Notes under the pieces: generated by a model
Database searches by the model: none
Seen by the model: the letters and a program-made list of their open reading frames with translations, nothing else
What the model was told of the DNA's origin: nothing
Origin: Geomonas sp. Red32
GTDB taxonomy: Bacteria > Desulfobacterota > Desulfuromonadia > Geobacterales > Geobacteraceae
Direction: 5' to 3'
DNA: 64,000 bases
Assembly (NCBI RefSeq): GCF_023652955.1
Contig: NZ_JAKLOY010000006.1
Coordinates: forward strand, 62,001 to 126,000
Made by a program: the position numbers and the translations under genes
Shown: positions 26,874-35,712 of the stretch, piece by piece
How the letters are laid out: every line of letters starts with the position of its first letter
How positions within the stretch are numbered: the first letter of the stretch is position 1

Positions 26874-27947
26874 ATGCGCAAAGACATCTACCTGAGCGTG
26901 GTGACCGCCCTGGCCACCGTGGCCGCCATAGTCCTCTTCCTGATGCTGGCCGCGCCGGTCGCCAAGCCGTTCGCCTGGGCGGTGATCATCGGCATCTCCA
27001 CCATGCCGCACTATAACCGGCTGGCGGCCCGGATGCCGCGCCACCCCGGCGGCTCGGCCGGCCTCATGGTGCTCATCGTCGCCATCTGCTTCATCCTCCC
27101 CATCGTCGCCTTGGTGGTCAACGCCACCCTCAACGCCGACGAATGGTACCGTGACATCGCCAATATGGTGTCGACCGTGGCCAAGAGCGGGGCCGCCACC
27201 ATCAGCGACATCCCGGTGGTGGACCGCCTCCTCGTGCTTGGCAAGAAGTTCGGGGTCGAGCTCTCCACCGTCGGCTCCAAGCTCGCGGCGGCCAGCTCCA
27301 GCTTCCTGGTCGGGCTGGCCACCGAGGCGGCCAAGAACCTCCTCGACCTGCTGGTTACCCTGGTCATCGCCCTCTTCATCCTCTTTTTCGTCTACCGCGA
27401 CGGCGAGCGGCTGGTCGAGGTCCTGATCGGCAAGCTCGCCTCCAACCGGGAGAAGGCCGAGAGCTACGTCTCCGAGATCCGCTCCATCACCACCGCGGTG
27501 ACGGTAGGGACCATCTTCACCTGTGCCACCCAGGGGGTCACCGCCGGGATCGGCTACTACGTGGCCGGAGTCCCGGCCCCCATCTTCTGCGGCGCGCTGA
27601 CCGCCATCGCCGCCCTGGTTCCGGTGGTGGGGACCGGGGTGATCTGGGTGCCGGTTACCGCCTTCGTCGCCCTCAACGGCTCCTACCTCTCGGCCGCGCT
27701 GCTGGCCCTTTGGTGCATGATCTTCGTGGGGCTGGCCGACAACGCCATCCGTCCGCTCGCCATCGGCGCCGCCACCGATATCCCGGTGCTCGCCATCGTG
27801 CTCGGCGCCATCTGCGGCGTGGTCACCATGGGGCTTCTCGGGCTGATCCTGGGCCCGGTCCTCTTCGCCATCCTGATGACCACCTGGTCGCGCGCGGTCT
27901 CCGACGTGGAGGGGGCTTCCGGCGACGCCCCCCCGTCCGGGAGCTGA
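26874..27947 (+). CDS. AI-2E/PerM (DUF20) family membrane protein
   Basis: A 357-residue polytopic protein. Paired N-terminal helices (about 12-32 and 57-82), a central region of about 80 polar residues and five to six C-terminal helices match the family formerly called UPF0118, which includes TqsA and PerM. AIAALVPVVGTGVIWVP and GLLGLILGPV are typical C-terminal motifs. Members have been linked to AI-2 export or Na+/H+ exchange, so the substrate is open. GGGAGGA precedes the ATG at 26874; a GTG three bases upstream is the formal alternative. Confidence 0.88.
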   Translation: MRKDIYLSVVTALATVAAIVLFLMLAAPVAKPFAWAVIIGISTMPHYNRLAARMPRHPGGSAGLMVLIVAICFILPIVALVVNATLNADEWYRDIANMVSTVAKSGAATISDIPVVDRLLVLGKKFGVELSTVGSKLAAASSSFLVGLATEAAKNLLDLLVTLVIALFILFFVYRDGERLVEVLIGKLASNREKAESYVSEIRSITTAVTVGTIFTCATQGVTAGIGYYVAGVPAPIFCGALTAIAALVPVVGTGVIWVPVTAFVALNGSYLSAALLALWCMIFVGLADNAIRPLAIGAATDIPVLAIVLGAICGVVTMGLLGLILGPVLFAILMTTWSRAVSDVEGASGDAPPSGS

Positions 27948-28188
27948 CCGCCGGCGCCACCCCGCTTCCTGACTGACACTTCCCACCTTAGCGCTCTCTT
28001 AACTTTCCGGCCCGCGGCTCACATTCCTTTACCGGCGCCACCGGCTCTGTCACTGGCGAGCGCAGGCTCCCCTTCCCATGCTTTAAGACCTATCCCCGAT
28101 TGTCTCCCGGACCCCTCCCTTTATCGGTACTGTCTCTTTGCCAAAAGGTATATACTTTGAGTGAATCCAACCAAGACAGAGGTGCTTT

Positions 28189-28380
28189 ATGACACGACGA
28201 GCGATTGCCGTGCCGTTGTGTGTTCTTGTGGCGGCAACGGCTCTATCCGGCTGTATTTTTCCTTATGACGACGGCGGCTACGGTCGTGGATACCACGAGG
28301 GGTATCACGAGGGGTACCACGAGCACGACCGGGGGCACGACGAGTGGCGAGGCCGGGATCACGAGGGTGAGCGGCGCTGA
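28189..28380 (+). CDS. Small His/Gly-rich lipoprotein
   Basis: A 63-residue lipoprotein: signal peptide with lipobox ATALSGC, then a mature part dominated by Tyr-His-Glu-Gly repeats (YHEGYHEGYHEHDRGHDEW). The histidine and acidic residues could bind metal ions. An AGAGG ribosome site lies before the ATG. No family is recognised. It is followed 33 bases later by another exported protein gene on the same strand. Confidence 0.65.
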   Translation: MTRRAIAVPLCVLVAATALSGCIFPYDDGGYGRGYHEGYHEGYHEHDRGHDEWRGRDHEGERR

Positions 28381-28413
28381 TCCCGCGGGAAGCAGAGGGC
28401 GCGGAGAGTTGTC

Positions 28414-29442
28414 ATGATCGGGAGGATGATCAGGAAGACCTTGGCGGCGGCCGCATCACTTTTCCTTTTCACCTGGACGGCCGCAACCGCGGCGGAATCT
28501 CCCACGGAGCGCCCCGCCGCGTCGAAGCTTTATCTTCAAAACGACCGCGGCCCCGCCCTGAGCGCCGGGGGAGGGGAACAGGCCCTTTTGGCCAAGTATC
28601 CCGCCATCAAGGGAAGCCTCGAGAAGAACCAGTTCGGCTCCCCGATCTACCTGGAGTCCAAGGAGAGCGATAACAGCGTCCGGGTCGACATGTACGGGAT
28701 TTTCGACTACCGCTTCGACCAGATCCGGGAGGCCGTCATCTCCCCCGCGAACTGGTGCGACATCACCTTTCTCCACGTCAACATCAAGTCCTGCACCAGC
28801 GAGAAGGAGGGGGGGCAGTGGTATATCACCCTCTACAGCGGACGCAAGTACTACCAGCCCCCTTCCGACGCCTACCCGCTCAAACTGAAATTCCGCGTGA
28901 TTTCCCAGCAGCCCCGCTATTTCAACCTCTCCCTCACCGCCGACAGCGGCCCCCTGCACACCAAGGATCACCGGATCAAGGTGGAGGCCGCCCCGCTGGA
29001 CGAAGGGAAGACCTTCCTCCACTTCAGCTACTCCTACAGCTACGGAACGCTGGCTCGCATGGCCATCAAGACGTATTTCTCCACCATTGCGCGCGACAAG
29101 GTCGGCTTCAGCAACGTGCGGGGTAAAGATGGGAGCCAGACCCTGGTGACCGGTGTCCGGGGGGCGGTGGAGCGGAACTGCGTCCGCTACTACCTTGCGA
29201 TGGAGACCTATATCGACTCGCTGAAACTGCCCGCGGGCCATCGCCTGGAGGCGAGACTCAACCGCTGGTACGACCTGACGGCGAGGTATCCACGGCAACT
29301 CAGGGAGATGGACAAGGCCGAGTACCTTTCGGCCAAGCACCGCGAGCGTGAAAACCAGATCAGGCTTCAGAAGGATCTTGCGCGCGATGGGGCACGGAGC
29401 AGGGAGCGTGACGCCCAAAGCGGCGCGGCGGAGCCGGGTTGA
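28414..29442 (+). CDS. Exported protein of unknown function
   Basis: A 342-residue protein with a signal peptide (about residues 1-27, ending ATAAES). The body has no motif I recognise. A segment near 85-240 (VRVDMYGIFDYRFDQIREAV through the FSYSYSYG stretch) has the alternating pattern of a lipid- or ligand-binding cup fold of the START/SRPBCC kind, but this is a guess from pattern. Two cysteines near 110 and 123 could form a disulfide. The last 45 residues are charged and helical. It may share an operon with the small lipoprotein upstream. Confidence 0.7.
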   Translation: MIGRMIRKTLAAAASLFLFTWTAATAAESPTERPAASKLYLQNDRGPALSAGGGEQALLAKYPAIKGSLEKNQFGSPIYLESKESDNSVRVDMYGIFDYRFDQIREAVISPANWCDITFLHVNIKSCTSEKEGGQWYITLYSGRKYYQPPSDAYPLKLKFRVISQQPRYFNLSLTADSGPLHTKDHRIKVEAAPLDEGKTFLHFSYSYSYGTLARMAIKTYFSTIARDKVGFSNVRGKDGSQTLVTGVRGAVERNCVRYYLAMETYIDSLKLPAGHRLEARLNRWYDLTARYPRQLREMDKAEYLSAKHRERENQIRLQKDLARDGARSRERDAQSGAAEPG

Positions 29443-29536
29443 CCAAGCAGCATAAAACCACAGCCTGAACGGGTTCGTCCAATGGCGTGCCTGCGGCATC
29501 GAAAGGAGGGATCCGTTCGGTGACAGGAGGTGGACC

Positions 29537-29869
29537 ATGCGTATCGTTTTATCGGCTCTACTTATGGTATTGATGGCCGGAGGCGCTGCCTCGGCCCAGA
29601 CATTCAAGGAGGGTGGCCACGAGATCGGCCAAGGGGGGAAGGATCTCGGTAACGGCGGTGCCAGCGAGGTAGGGGAGGGCGTGAAGGATGTCGGCAAGGC
29701 GACCGGTCACGCGGTGAAGAAAACGGCCAAGGCGACCGGCCACGCGGTCAAAAAGTCGGCCAAGGCCACCGGCCATGCCGCCAAGAAAGCGGGCAAAAAG
29801 ACCGGACATGCCTTCAAAGCGGCCGGCGAGAAGACCAAAGACGCCGTAAAAGGTGAACCGCAGCAGTAA
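29537..29869 (+). CDS. Exported Lys/Ala/Gly-rich protein with 11-residue repeats
   Basis: A 110-residue protein with a signal peptide (1-20). After a glycine-rich part, residues 54-97 consist of four tandem 11-mers of the form KATGHAVKKTA, with a fifth degenerate copy. Repeats of 11 residues with this amphipathic spacing are typical of group 3 LEA and related stress proteins, which are disordered until dehydrated or bound. The strong positive charge could also bind nucleic acid, lipopolysaccharide or anionic polymers. A GACAGGAGG site precedes the ATG. Confidence 0.75.
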   Translation: MRIVLSALLMVLMAGGAASAQTFKEGGHEIGQGGKDLGNGGASEVGEGVKDVGKATGHAVKKTAKATGHAVKKSAKATGHAAKKAGKKTGHAFKAAGEKTKDAVKGEPQQ

Positions 29870-29886
29870 GTTCGAATCGGCAAGGT

Positions 29887-29975
29887 CCCTTCCCCTCCAG
29901 GGGAGCGGGCAGGTGAGGGATGCAACCACTTCCCCAGCCTGCCTCTCCTGGAAGCTGAGGGGCTTTGCTTTTTTT
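29887..29975. terminator. Imperfect inverted repeat with T run between convergent genes
   Basis: CCAGGGGAGCGGGCAGG (29899-29915) pairs imperfectly with CCTGCCTCTCCTGG (29939-29952), and a run of eight T (29968-29975) follows shortly downstream. It lies between convergent genes ending at 29869 and 30019 and is a plausible transcription terminator, although the T run is not immediately after the stem. Confidence 0.4.
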
Positions 29976-30018
29976 TATGGGCAGGTATCCCGGCCGGCAA
30001 GGGAATGGCGAGGGGGAA

Positions 30019-30879
30019 TCAGCCGGGAAGGGTGAAGTAGAACGTCGCTCCCTGTTCCGGTGCTCCTTCGGCCCAGATCCGTCCGCCGTGGCGTTCGATG
30101 ATCCGTTTGGCCGCGGTGAGCCCCAGTCCCTTCCCCGGGATCTCCGGGCGGTTGTGCAGGCGCTGGAAGGGGTGAAACATGCGCTCGTACTGCTTCATGT
30201 CGAAACCGATGCCGTTGTCCCTCAGGTAGAAGATCCTTCCTTCCTCGTGATCCTCCATCGTCCCGAACTCGATCTCCCCATGCGGGCGCAACGAGGTGAA
30301 CCTCCATGCGTTCTCCAGCAGGTTCCCGACCGCCGTCCTCAGGGTGATGGCATCGCCTTCCGCGGCGAGCCCCGGCTGGATCCTGATGGTTTCCTCGCGC
30401 CCCGGTTCCTCCTGCCGCAGCCCGTCGAGGATCTCCTTTGCCATGGCGCTCAGGTTCACCGGCATCGGATGCAGTTCGACATGCTGCAGCCGGGAGACCT
30501 GCATGAGGGCCTCGATCAGCTCATCCATCTGCTGCGAGCAGTAGAGGATCTGCTCCAGGTAGCCGCTCCCTTCGGCGTCGAGATCGTTGGAGAAACGGTA
30601 CTTGATCTCCTTGGAGAAACCGCTGATCCGGTGCAGGGGCGCAAAGAGCTCGTGGGCGACCGAATAGTTGAACTCCTCCAGTACCTTGTTCACCGCATCC
30701 AGCCGCATCTCCTGGTCCAGCAGCAGCTGTTCGAGCTGTTCGAGCTGCCGGATCTGTTCACGGCTCTCCCCGGTTTCGCCCGCCTCGCCCCGCAGCATGT
30801 TCCGGACCGTTTCCAGTGAGTTGCGGACCTTCTTCATCAGATCGGCCGGATTCGCCGGCTTGATAACGTTCTCGCACAT
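30019..30879 (-). CDS. Histidine kinase with remnant of a receiver domain
   Basis: A 286-residue cytoplasmic kinase. The first 25 residues (MCENVIKPANPADLMKKVRNSLE) look like the last strand and helix of a response-regulator receiver, with the conserved Lys-Pro. A coiled coil (about 38-65) and a HisKA region with NYSVAHELFAPLHRI follow, then a HATPase domain with NLLENAWRF, DNGIGFD and GLGLTAAKRI. The bulk of a receiver is missing, so the gene seems to be a 5'-truncated hybrid kinase, or it starts inside an older frame. No membrane segment is present. Partner and signal are unknown. Confidence 0.8.
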   Translation of the reverse strand: MCENVIKPANPADLMKKVRNSLETVRNMLRGEAGETGESREQIRQLEQLEQLLLDQEMRLDAVNKVLEEFNYSVAHELFAPLHRISGFSKEIKYRFSNDLDAEGSGYLEQILYCSQQMDELIEALMQVSRLQHVELHPMPVNLSAMAKEILDGLRQEEPGREETIRIQPGLAAEGDAITLRTAVGNLLENAWRFTSLRPHGEIEFGTMEDHEEGRIFYLRDNGIGFDMKQYERMFHPFQRLHNRPEIPGKGLGLTAAKRIIERHGGRIWAEGAPEQGATFYFTLPG

Positions 30880-31126
30880 CGCTTACCCCTTCGCGTTACT
30901 CACCCCGGCCGTACCCCTCCGATGGCCCAGGAGGAGGGGCGGTGGCATTTACCCATTGATATGGCATAGTTGAAGTGCCGTGTTTTTGCAGGTGCAGGTT
31001 TTGGTTAATAACAATTAATTGCGATGTAAATGATACAGCAAAGTGCCGCCTTTACATCAACGTTCGCAGGGCTTGCGGTTATGGCGTCCCGTCCCGGCGT
31101 GGGGGCGGGCGGGTAATGGGGGGGAA

Positions 31127-31825
31127 ATGACGGATCCGCTGGTGCAACTGCAAGGGGTATCGAAGAGTTACCGGGAGGGGGAGCGGGAGCGGGTGGTCTT
31201 CCGGGATGCCTCCCTCTCCGTCGCCAGGGGGGAGTGGGTATTTCTCCTCGGGAGAAGCGGGAGCGGAAAGTCGACCCTCCTCAACCTGGTGAGCGGTATC
31301 GACAGCCCCGACCGTGGCGAAGTGCTGGTCGACGGCCTCCCGATCAACCGGCTCTCCGAAAGGGAGCGCACCATCTTCCGCAGAAACCGCATCGGTTTCG
31401 TCTTCCAGTTCTACAACCTGATACCGACCCTGACCGTCGAGGAAAACCTCCTCCTCCCGCTGGAGTTGAGCGATCAGCTCACCCCGGCTTCGAGGAAGCG
31501 CGCGGGCGAGCTTCTCGACCAGGTCGCCCTGGCCGACCGGGCCCGCACCTTTCCCGACCGCCTGTCGGGGGGCGAGCAGCAGCGGGTGGCGGTGGCCCGG
31601 GCACTCGTCCACCATCCCCAGCTGGTCCTGGCCGACGAGCCGACCGGCAACCTCGATGCCGAGACCGGCTCCCTCGTGCTCGACCTCTTCAAAAGGCTCG
31701 TGCGCGAAGCCGGGACCACCATGATCCTGGTGACCCACTCCAACGAGGTGGCGCGGCTCGCCGACCGGGTGCTGACCATCCGGGAGGGGCGGACCGTGGA
31801 GATCGGTCCGGTGCCTGTACCATGA
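31127..31825 (+). CDS. LolD/MacB-type ABC transporter ATPase
   Basis: A 232-residue ABC ATPase with Walker [11 protein letters not shown]-loop FQFYNLIP, signature [15 protein letters not shown], Walker [13 protein letters not shown] and the H-loop THS. The MacB/LolD branch is shown by the EPTGNLD sequence. It powers the FtsX-type permease encoded directly downstream, whose ATG overlaps its stop. ATG at 31127 follows a run of G. The set of ATPase, double FtsX permease and AttH-type protein matches att-like export systems. Confidence 0.92.
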   Translation: MTDPLVQLQGVSKSYREGERERVVFRDASLSVARGEWVFLLGRSGSGKSTLLNLVSGIDSPDRGEVLVDGLPINRLSERERTIFRRNRIGFVFQFYNLIPTLTVEENLLLPLELSDQLTPASRKRAGELLDQVALADRARTFPDRLSGGEQQRVAVARALVHHPQLVLADEPTGNLDAETGSLVLDLFKRLVREAGTTMILVTHSNEVARLADRVLTIREGRTVEIGPVPVP

Positions 31826-34362
31826 TCCTTTGGCTTTCCGGTCTAAGGAACGTCCTGCGCCATCCGCTCATCACGCTGCTGGCGGTCATCGGGGTCGCCC
31901 TCGGGGTGGCGGTCGTCTGCGCCGTCGACGTCGCCAACCAGGCCGCCGAGCGCTCCTTCCTCGGGGCCGCCAAGACGGTAGCCGGAAAGGCCACCCACCA
32001 AGTGGTCGGCGGTCCCCGTGGCCTTCCCGAGGATCTCTACCGCGACCTGCGCGTGGCGGGGGTGATCCCTGCCTCCGCCCCGGTCGTGTCCGGTCCGGCC
32101 GTCTTCCCCGGGCGAGGGGGGAGGACCCTGCAGCTCGTGGGGATCGATCCCTTCGCCGAACCTCCCCTCCGTTCCTTCAGTTCCCATTTTTCTGAAAGCT
32201 CCGCCCTCACGACCCTTCTCACCCGGCCGGGGGCGATCCTGCTCCTTCCTGCCACCGCCCGGGAACTCGGGCTAAAGCCCGGCGACCGGGTGGCGGTCCA
32301 GGCCGACGGCGTGCGGGATCTCGTGGTCGCCGGCTACCTAGAGGCCCCCGACGAGCTCAGCCGGCTGGCGCTGGCCTCGGTAGCCGTGGCGGATATCGCC
32401 ACCGCCCAGGAAACCCTCGGCATGGTAGGGCGGTTAACCCGCATCGACCTCGTGGTCCCCGAGGGGAAGGGGGGCGAGGCCACCCTCCGGACCATCGCCT
32501 CCCGCCTTCCCCCCGAGGCCGCCGTCATCCCCGCCGGTGCACGGGCGGGAGCGCTCGAGAAGATGACCCGCGCCTTCCGGCTCAACCTGACCGCTCTAAG
32601 TCTCCTTGCCCTGGTGGTCGGCATGTTCCTCATCTACAACACCATGACCTTCTCGGTCATCCGGCGCCGCCGCCTGATCGGGATGCTCCGCGCGCTCGGT
32701 GTGGGGCGGAGGGAGCTCTTCGCGATGATCTGCGTGGAGGCGCTCCTCATCGGGGCGGTGGGGACCGCCATCGGCCTCTTCTGCGGCAACGCGGTGGGAG
32801 CCGTACTCGCCAAACTGGTGGCCCGCACCATCAACGACCTGTACTTCTCCGTCGAGGTGGCGAGCCTGCCGCTTTTGCCGGGCACCCTGGTGAAATCCGC
32901 CGTGCTGGGAGTGGTGGCCACCCTGGCCGCCACTCTTCCCGCCGCCCTGGAAGCGACCGGCGCCCCTCCGCGGGCGGCACTTTCCCGCTCCGCGCTCGAA
33001 ACCCGTCACGCGAGGCTTCTGCCGGTTGCCATCGCCGCAGGGATCCTCCTCCTTCTCGCCGGTGCCGCCATCCTTTCCCGGCCGGAGTGGGGGATACCGG
33101 GAGGCTTCGCCGGGCTCTTTGCCGTCATCGTCGGCTACGCGCTGGTGGTCCCCGGCTTCATGGTGCTGATGGCGCGGCTGCTCCGCCCCGTGATGGGGCT
33201 TCTTTGGGGAGGGATCGGGAGAATGGCAGCCCGCGGGGTGGCCGTCTCCCTCTCCCGCACCGGCGTGGCCACCTCGGCCCTGGTGGTCGCGGTGGCGGCC
33301 GGGATCGGCGTGGGGATCATGGTCGGAGGCTTCCGGCTGACCGTCCAGAGCTGGCTGGAAAGCTGGCTGCAGGCGGATGTCTACGTGAGAAGCGCGGACA
33401 ACTCGGGAGGGAGGATCCGGCCGCCGCTCGATCCTGGCCTGGTCGAGCGCCTGAGAAAGATCCCCGGAATCTCCGGCTATGCCATCACCCGCCGGAGCCA
33501 GGTGGAGGGGGAAGACGGCTTCACCGAGATCATGGCCATCGAACTGCCGCGTTCCACCTTCGTGCGTTACCCGTTCAAGGAGGGGAACCCGGCAGAGGCC
33601 TGGAAAGGCTTTCTCGACGGGGGAGGGGTGGTGGTCTCCGAGCCCTACGCCAACCGGCACCACCTCCCGGTGGGCGGCCGGGTCTCCCTCCGCACCCGGC
33701 TAGGGATCAGGTCCTTCCCCGTTTCCGGCATCGTTTACGACTACGGTTCGGACACCGGCATCGTCATGATGGGGCGCCCCGCCTACCTCGCCTGCTTTGG
33801 GGATCCGTCGGTGGACGGCATGTCCTTTTACGCGGCCCCCGGGGGCTCGACCGCCCAGGTGGCAGAGGCGATCAGGGAACGGGGAGGGGGGAGCCGGATC
33901 GCTATCATCTCCAACCGCGAGCTCAAAGACGCCACCATGGCCATCTTCGACCGCACCTTTGCCATTACCGGCGTGCTCAGGGTGGTGATCCTGGTGGTCG
34001 CCTTCGTCGGGGTCCTCTCGGCACTTATGGCCATGCAGGTGGAAAGGGCCAGGGAACTGGCGGTGCTGCGGGCGATCGGGCTCACCCCCGGCCAGCTCTG
34101 GGGGGTGGTCTGCGGGGAGACCGCCCTCATCGGACTGACCGCCGGTCTTCTCTCGCTTCCGCTGGGGATCATCGAGGCACTGATCCTCGTTTTCGTGGTC
34201 AACCTCCGCTCCTTCGGGTGGACCATGCAGTTTCACGCCGACCCGGTCTATCTCGGGGAAGCGGTGCTCCTCTCGCTGGCGGCCGCCCTGCTGGCCGGGA
34301 TCTATCCCTCCGCCCGCATTGCGGGCACCTCGCCCGGCCTTGCCCTCAAGGAGGACGAATAG
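31822..34362 (+). CDS. FtsX-family ABC permease with two permease domains
   Basis: An 846-residue permease with eight or so membrane helices in two FtsX blocks: an N-terminal anchor (about 15-35), periplasmic domain (36-250), three helices (about 260-400), then two more helices (about 415-470), a second periplasmic domain and three final helices (about 715-840). [19 protein letters not shown] and [20 protein letters not shown] are the paired cytoplasmic coupling motifs. It works with the ATPase upstream in a MacB/Lol-like mechanotransmission exporter, moving a lipid or lipoprotein out of the membrane. ATG at 31822 overlaps the ATPase stop (ATGA). Confidence 0.9.
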   Translation: MILWLSGLRNVLRHPLITLLAVIGVALGVAVVCAVDVANQAAERSFLGAAKTVAGKATHQVVGGPRGLPEDLYRDLRVAGVIPASAPVVSGPAVFPGRGGRTLQLVGIDPFAEPPLRSFSSHFSESSALTTLLTRPGAILLLPATARELGLKPGDRVAVQADGVRDLVVAGYLEAPDELSRLALASVAVADIATAQETLGMVGRLTRIDLVVPEGKGGEATLRTIASRLPPEAAVIPAGARAGALEKMTRAFRLNLTALSLLALVVGMFLIYNTMTFSVIRRRRLIGMLRALGVGRRELFAMICVEALLIGAVGTAIGLFCGNAVGAVLAKLVARTINDLYFSVEVASLPLLPGTLVKSAVLGVVATLAATLPAALEATGAPPRAALSRSALETRHARLLPVAIAAGILLLLAGAAILSRPEWGIPGGFAGLFAVIVGYALVVPGFMVLMARLLRPVMGLLWGGIGRMAARGVAVSLSRTGVATSALVVAVAAGIGVGIMVGGFRLTVQSWLESWLQADVYVRSADNSGGRIRPPLDPGLVERLRKIPGISGYAITRRSQVEGEDGFTEIMAIELPRSTFVRYPFKEGNPAEAWKGFLDGGGVVVSEPYANRHHLPVGGRVSLRTRLGIRSFPVSGIVYDYGSDTGIVMMGRPAYLACFGDPSVDGMSFYAAPGGSTAQVAEAIRERGGGSRIAIISNRELKDATMAIFDRTFAITGVLRVVILVVAFVGVLSALMAMQVERARELAVLRAIGLTPGQLWGVVCGETALIGLTAGLLSLPLGIIEALILVFVVNLRSFGWTMQFHADPVYLGEAVLLSLAAALLAGIYPSARIAGTSPGLALKEDE

Positions 34363-34364
34363 CC

Positions 34365-35501
34365 ATGCGAAGGATCCTCCTCCTTTCCCTGCTGGTAGTG
34401 GCGCTCCTGCTCTCGCTATTCGAGGTGAGGCGGCAGGGGAGGGGGGCGCGTCCCGAAGCCCCCGCTGCGCTTTCGGTCGCCAAGGTGCTTGGCGGTGCTC
34501 CTGCGGCAGGTTTTTCCCGTGCCCTTACTCCGCGAACCTTCAGCTTCCCGGCCGACCACGGCCCGCACCACGGCTTCCGGAACGAGTGGTGGTACTTTAC
34601 CGGCAACCTCCAGAGCGCGGATGGACACCGCTTCGGTTACCAGCTGACCTTCTTCCGGGTGGCACTTGCCCCGGGCAAGGTGGAGCGTGCGTCGCATTGG
34701 GCAGCCAACGAGGTTTACATGGCCCACTTCGCCGTCACCGACGTGGGCGGCCAGCGGTTCCGCTTCGCCGAAAGGTTCAGCAGGGAGGCGCTCGGTCTGG
34801 CGGGAGCGGGCGGCCAACCCCTCACGGTCTGGCTGGAGAACTGGTCGGCCCGCGAGACCGCATCCTCCCCCTGGAGCATGAAGCTCACCGCCGCCGGAAA
34901 GGGGATGGCCATCGACCTCGATCTCACCAGCCTGACCGCTCCCATCCTCAACGGCGAGCACGGCCTCAGCCGCAAGAGTGCTACCCCGGGGAATGCTTCC
35001 TACTACTACAGCATCCCCCGCATGAAGAGCACCGGGACCCTCCGCTCCGGAAACCGCAGCTACCAGGTGAGCGGCCTGAGCTGGCTGGACCGCGAATGGA
35101 GTACCAGCGCACTGGAGGCGGGGCAGGCCGGGTGGGACTGGCTGGCCCTTCAACTGGCCGACGGCCGCGACCTGATGTTCTACCGGATGAGAAGGCGGGA
35201 CGGATCGGCCGATCCCTCCTCCAGCGGGACCTTGGTGACCCGCGGCGGAGGCGTCCTTCATCTCACCCGCGAACAGGTCCGGATGGAGGTTTTGCAGTGG
35301 TGGACGTCGCCGCATGGCAGCCGCTATCCCGCCAGGTGGAGGGTGACCGTCCCCTCGCAAGGGATCGACCTGGAGGTGGTGCCCCGGCTGGCAGACCAGG
35401 AACTGGCCACCAGTTTCCGCTACTGGGAGGGGGCGGTCGAGTCGCGGGGAGCAGGTGGGAGCCCGAGCGGTTCCGGTTACCTTGAGATGACAGGATACTA
35501 A
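34365..35501 (+). CDS. AttH/CrtC-like lipocalin-fold exported protein
   Basis: A 378-residue protein with an N-terminal hydrophobic segment (about 3-18). HHGFRNEWWYFTGNLQSADG, GYQLTFFRVAL and the later SGLSWLDREWSTS and GWDWLALQL are the hallmarks of the AttH/CrtC family (two lipocalin-like domains; carotenoid 1,2-hydratase is a member). It starts 2 bases after the permease stop and completes a three-gene operon like attE-attFG-attH. It probably binds or modifies the hydrophobic compound exported by the ABC system. Confidence 0.88.
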   Translation: MRRILLLSLLVVALLLSLFEVRRQGRGARPEAPAALSVAKVLGGAPAAGFSRALTPRTFSFPADHGPHHGFRNEWWYFTGNLQSADGHRFGYQLTFFRVALAPGKVERASHWAANEVYMAHFAVTDVGGQRFRFAERFSREALGLAGAGGQPLTVWLENWSARETASSPWSMKLTAAGKGMAIDLDLTSLTAPILNGEHGLSRKSATPGNASYYYSIPRMKSTGTLRSGNRSYQVSGLSWLDREWSTSALEAGQAGWDWLALQLADGRDLMFYRMRRRDGSADPSSSGTLVTRGGGVLHLTREQVRMEVLQWWTSPHGSRYPARWRVTVPSQGIDLEVVPRLADQELATSFRYWEGAVESRGAGGSPSGSGYLEMTGY

Positions 35502-35577
35502 AGGGATACTGACAATGCGGTGGCCGTGCATTAATTATGCGGTATACTTTCGCCTGTTTGCCTCAGTTGTTGCCTTT

Positions 35578-35591
35578 TTGACCTAAGTCAA
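35578..35591 (+). promoter_or_regulatory. FNR/CRP-type palindromic operator upstream of nrfA
   Basis: TTGACCTAAGTCAA is a perfect 5-4-5 palindrome (TTGAC, four bases, GTCAA) of the FNR/Crp/HcpR class, 122 bases before the nrfA start. Regulators of this family govern nitrite and nitrosative-stress genes in deltaproteobacteria, so control of nrfA by such a protein is likely. The exact regulator is not known. Confidence 0.55.
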
Positions 35592-35712
35592 AGAACAAAA
35601 CCGATCTTCTTGGTATCTTGCTGCCGCTGCGTCGTGCAGGCATTGCTATGCGCTCTACCTTTGTCACCGCCGGTGACAACAGTGTCGAACATAAAAAACA
35701 AGGGGGTACAAC

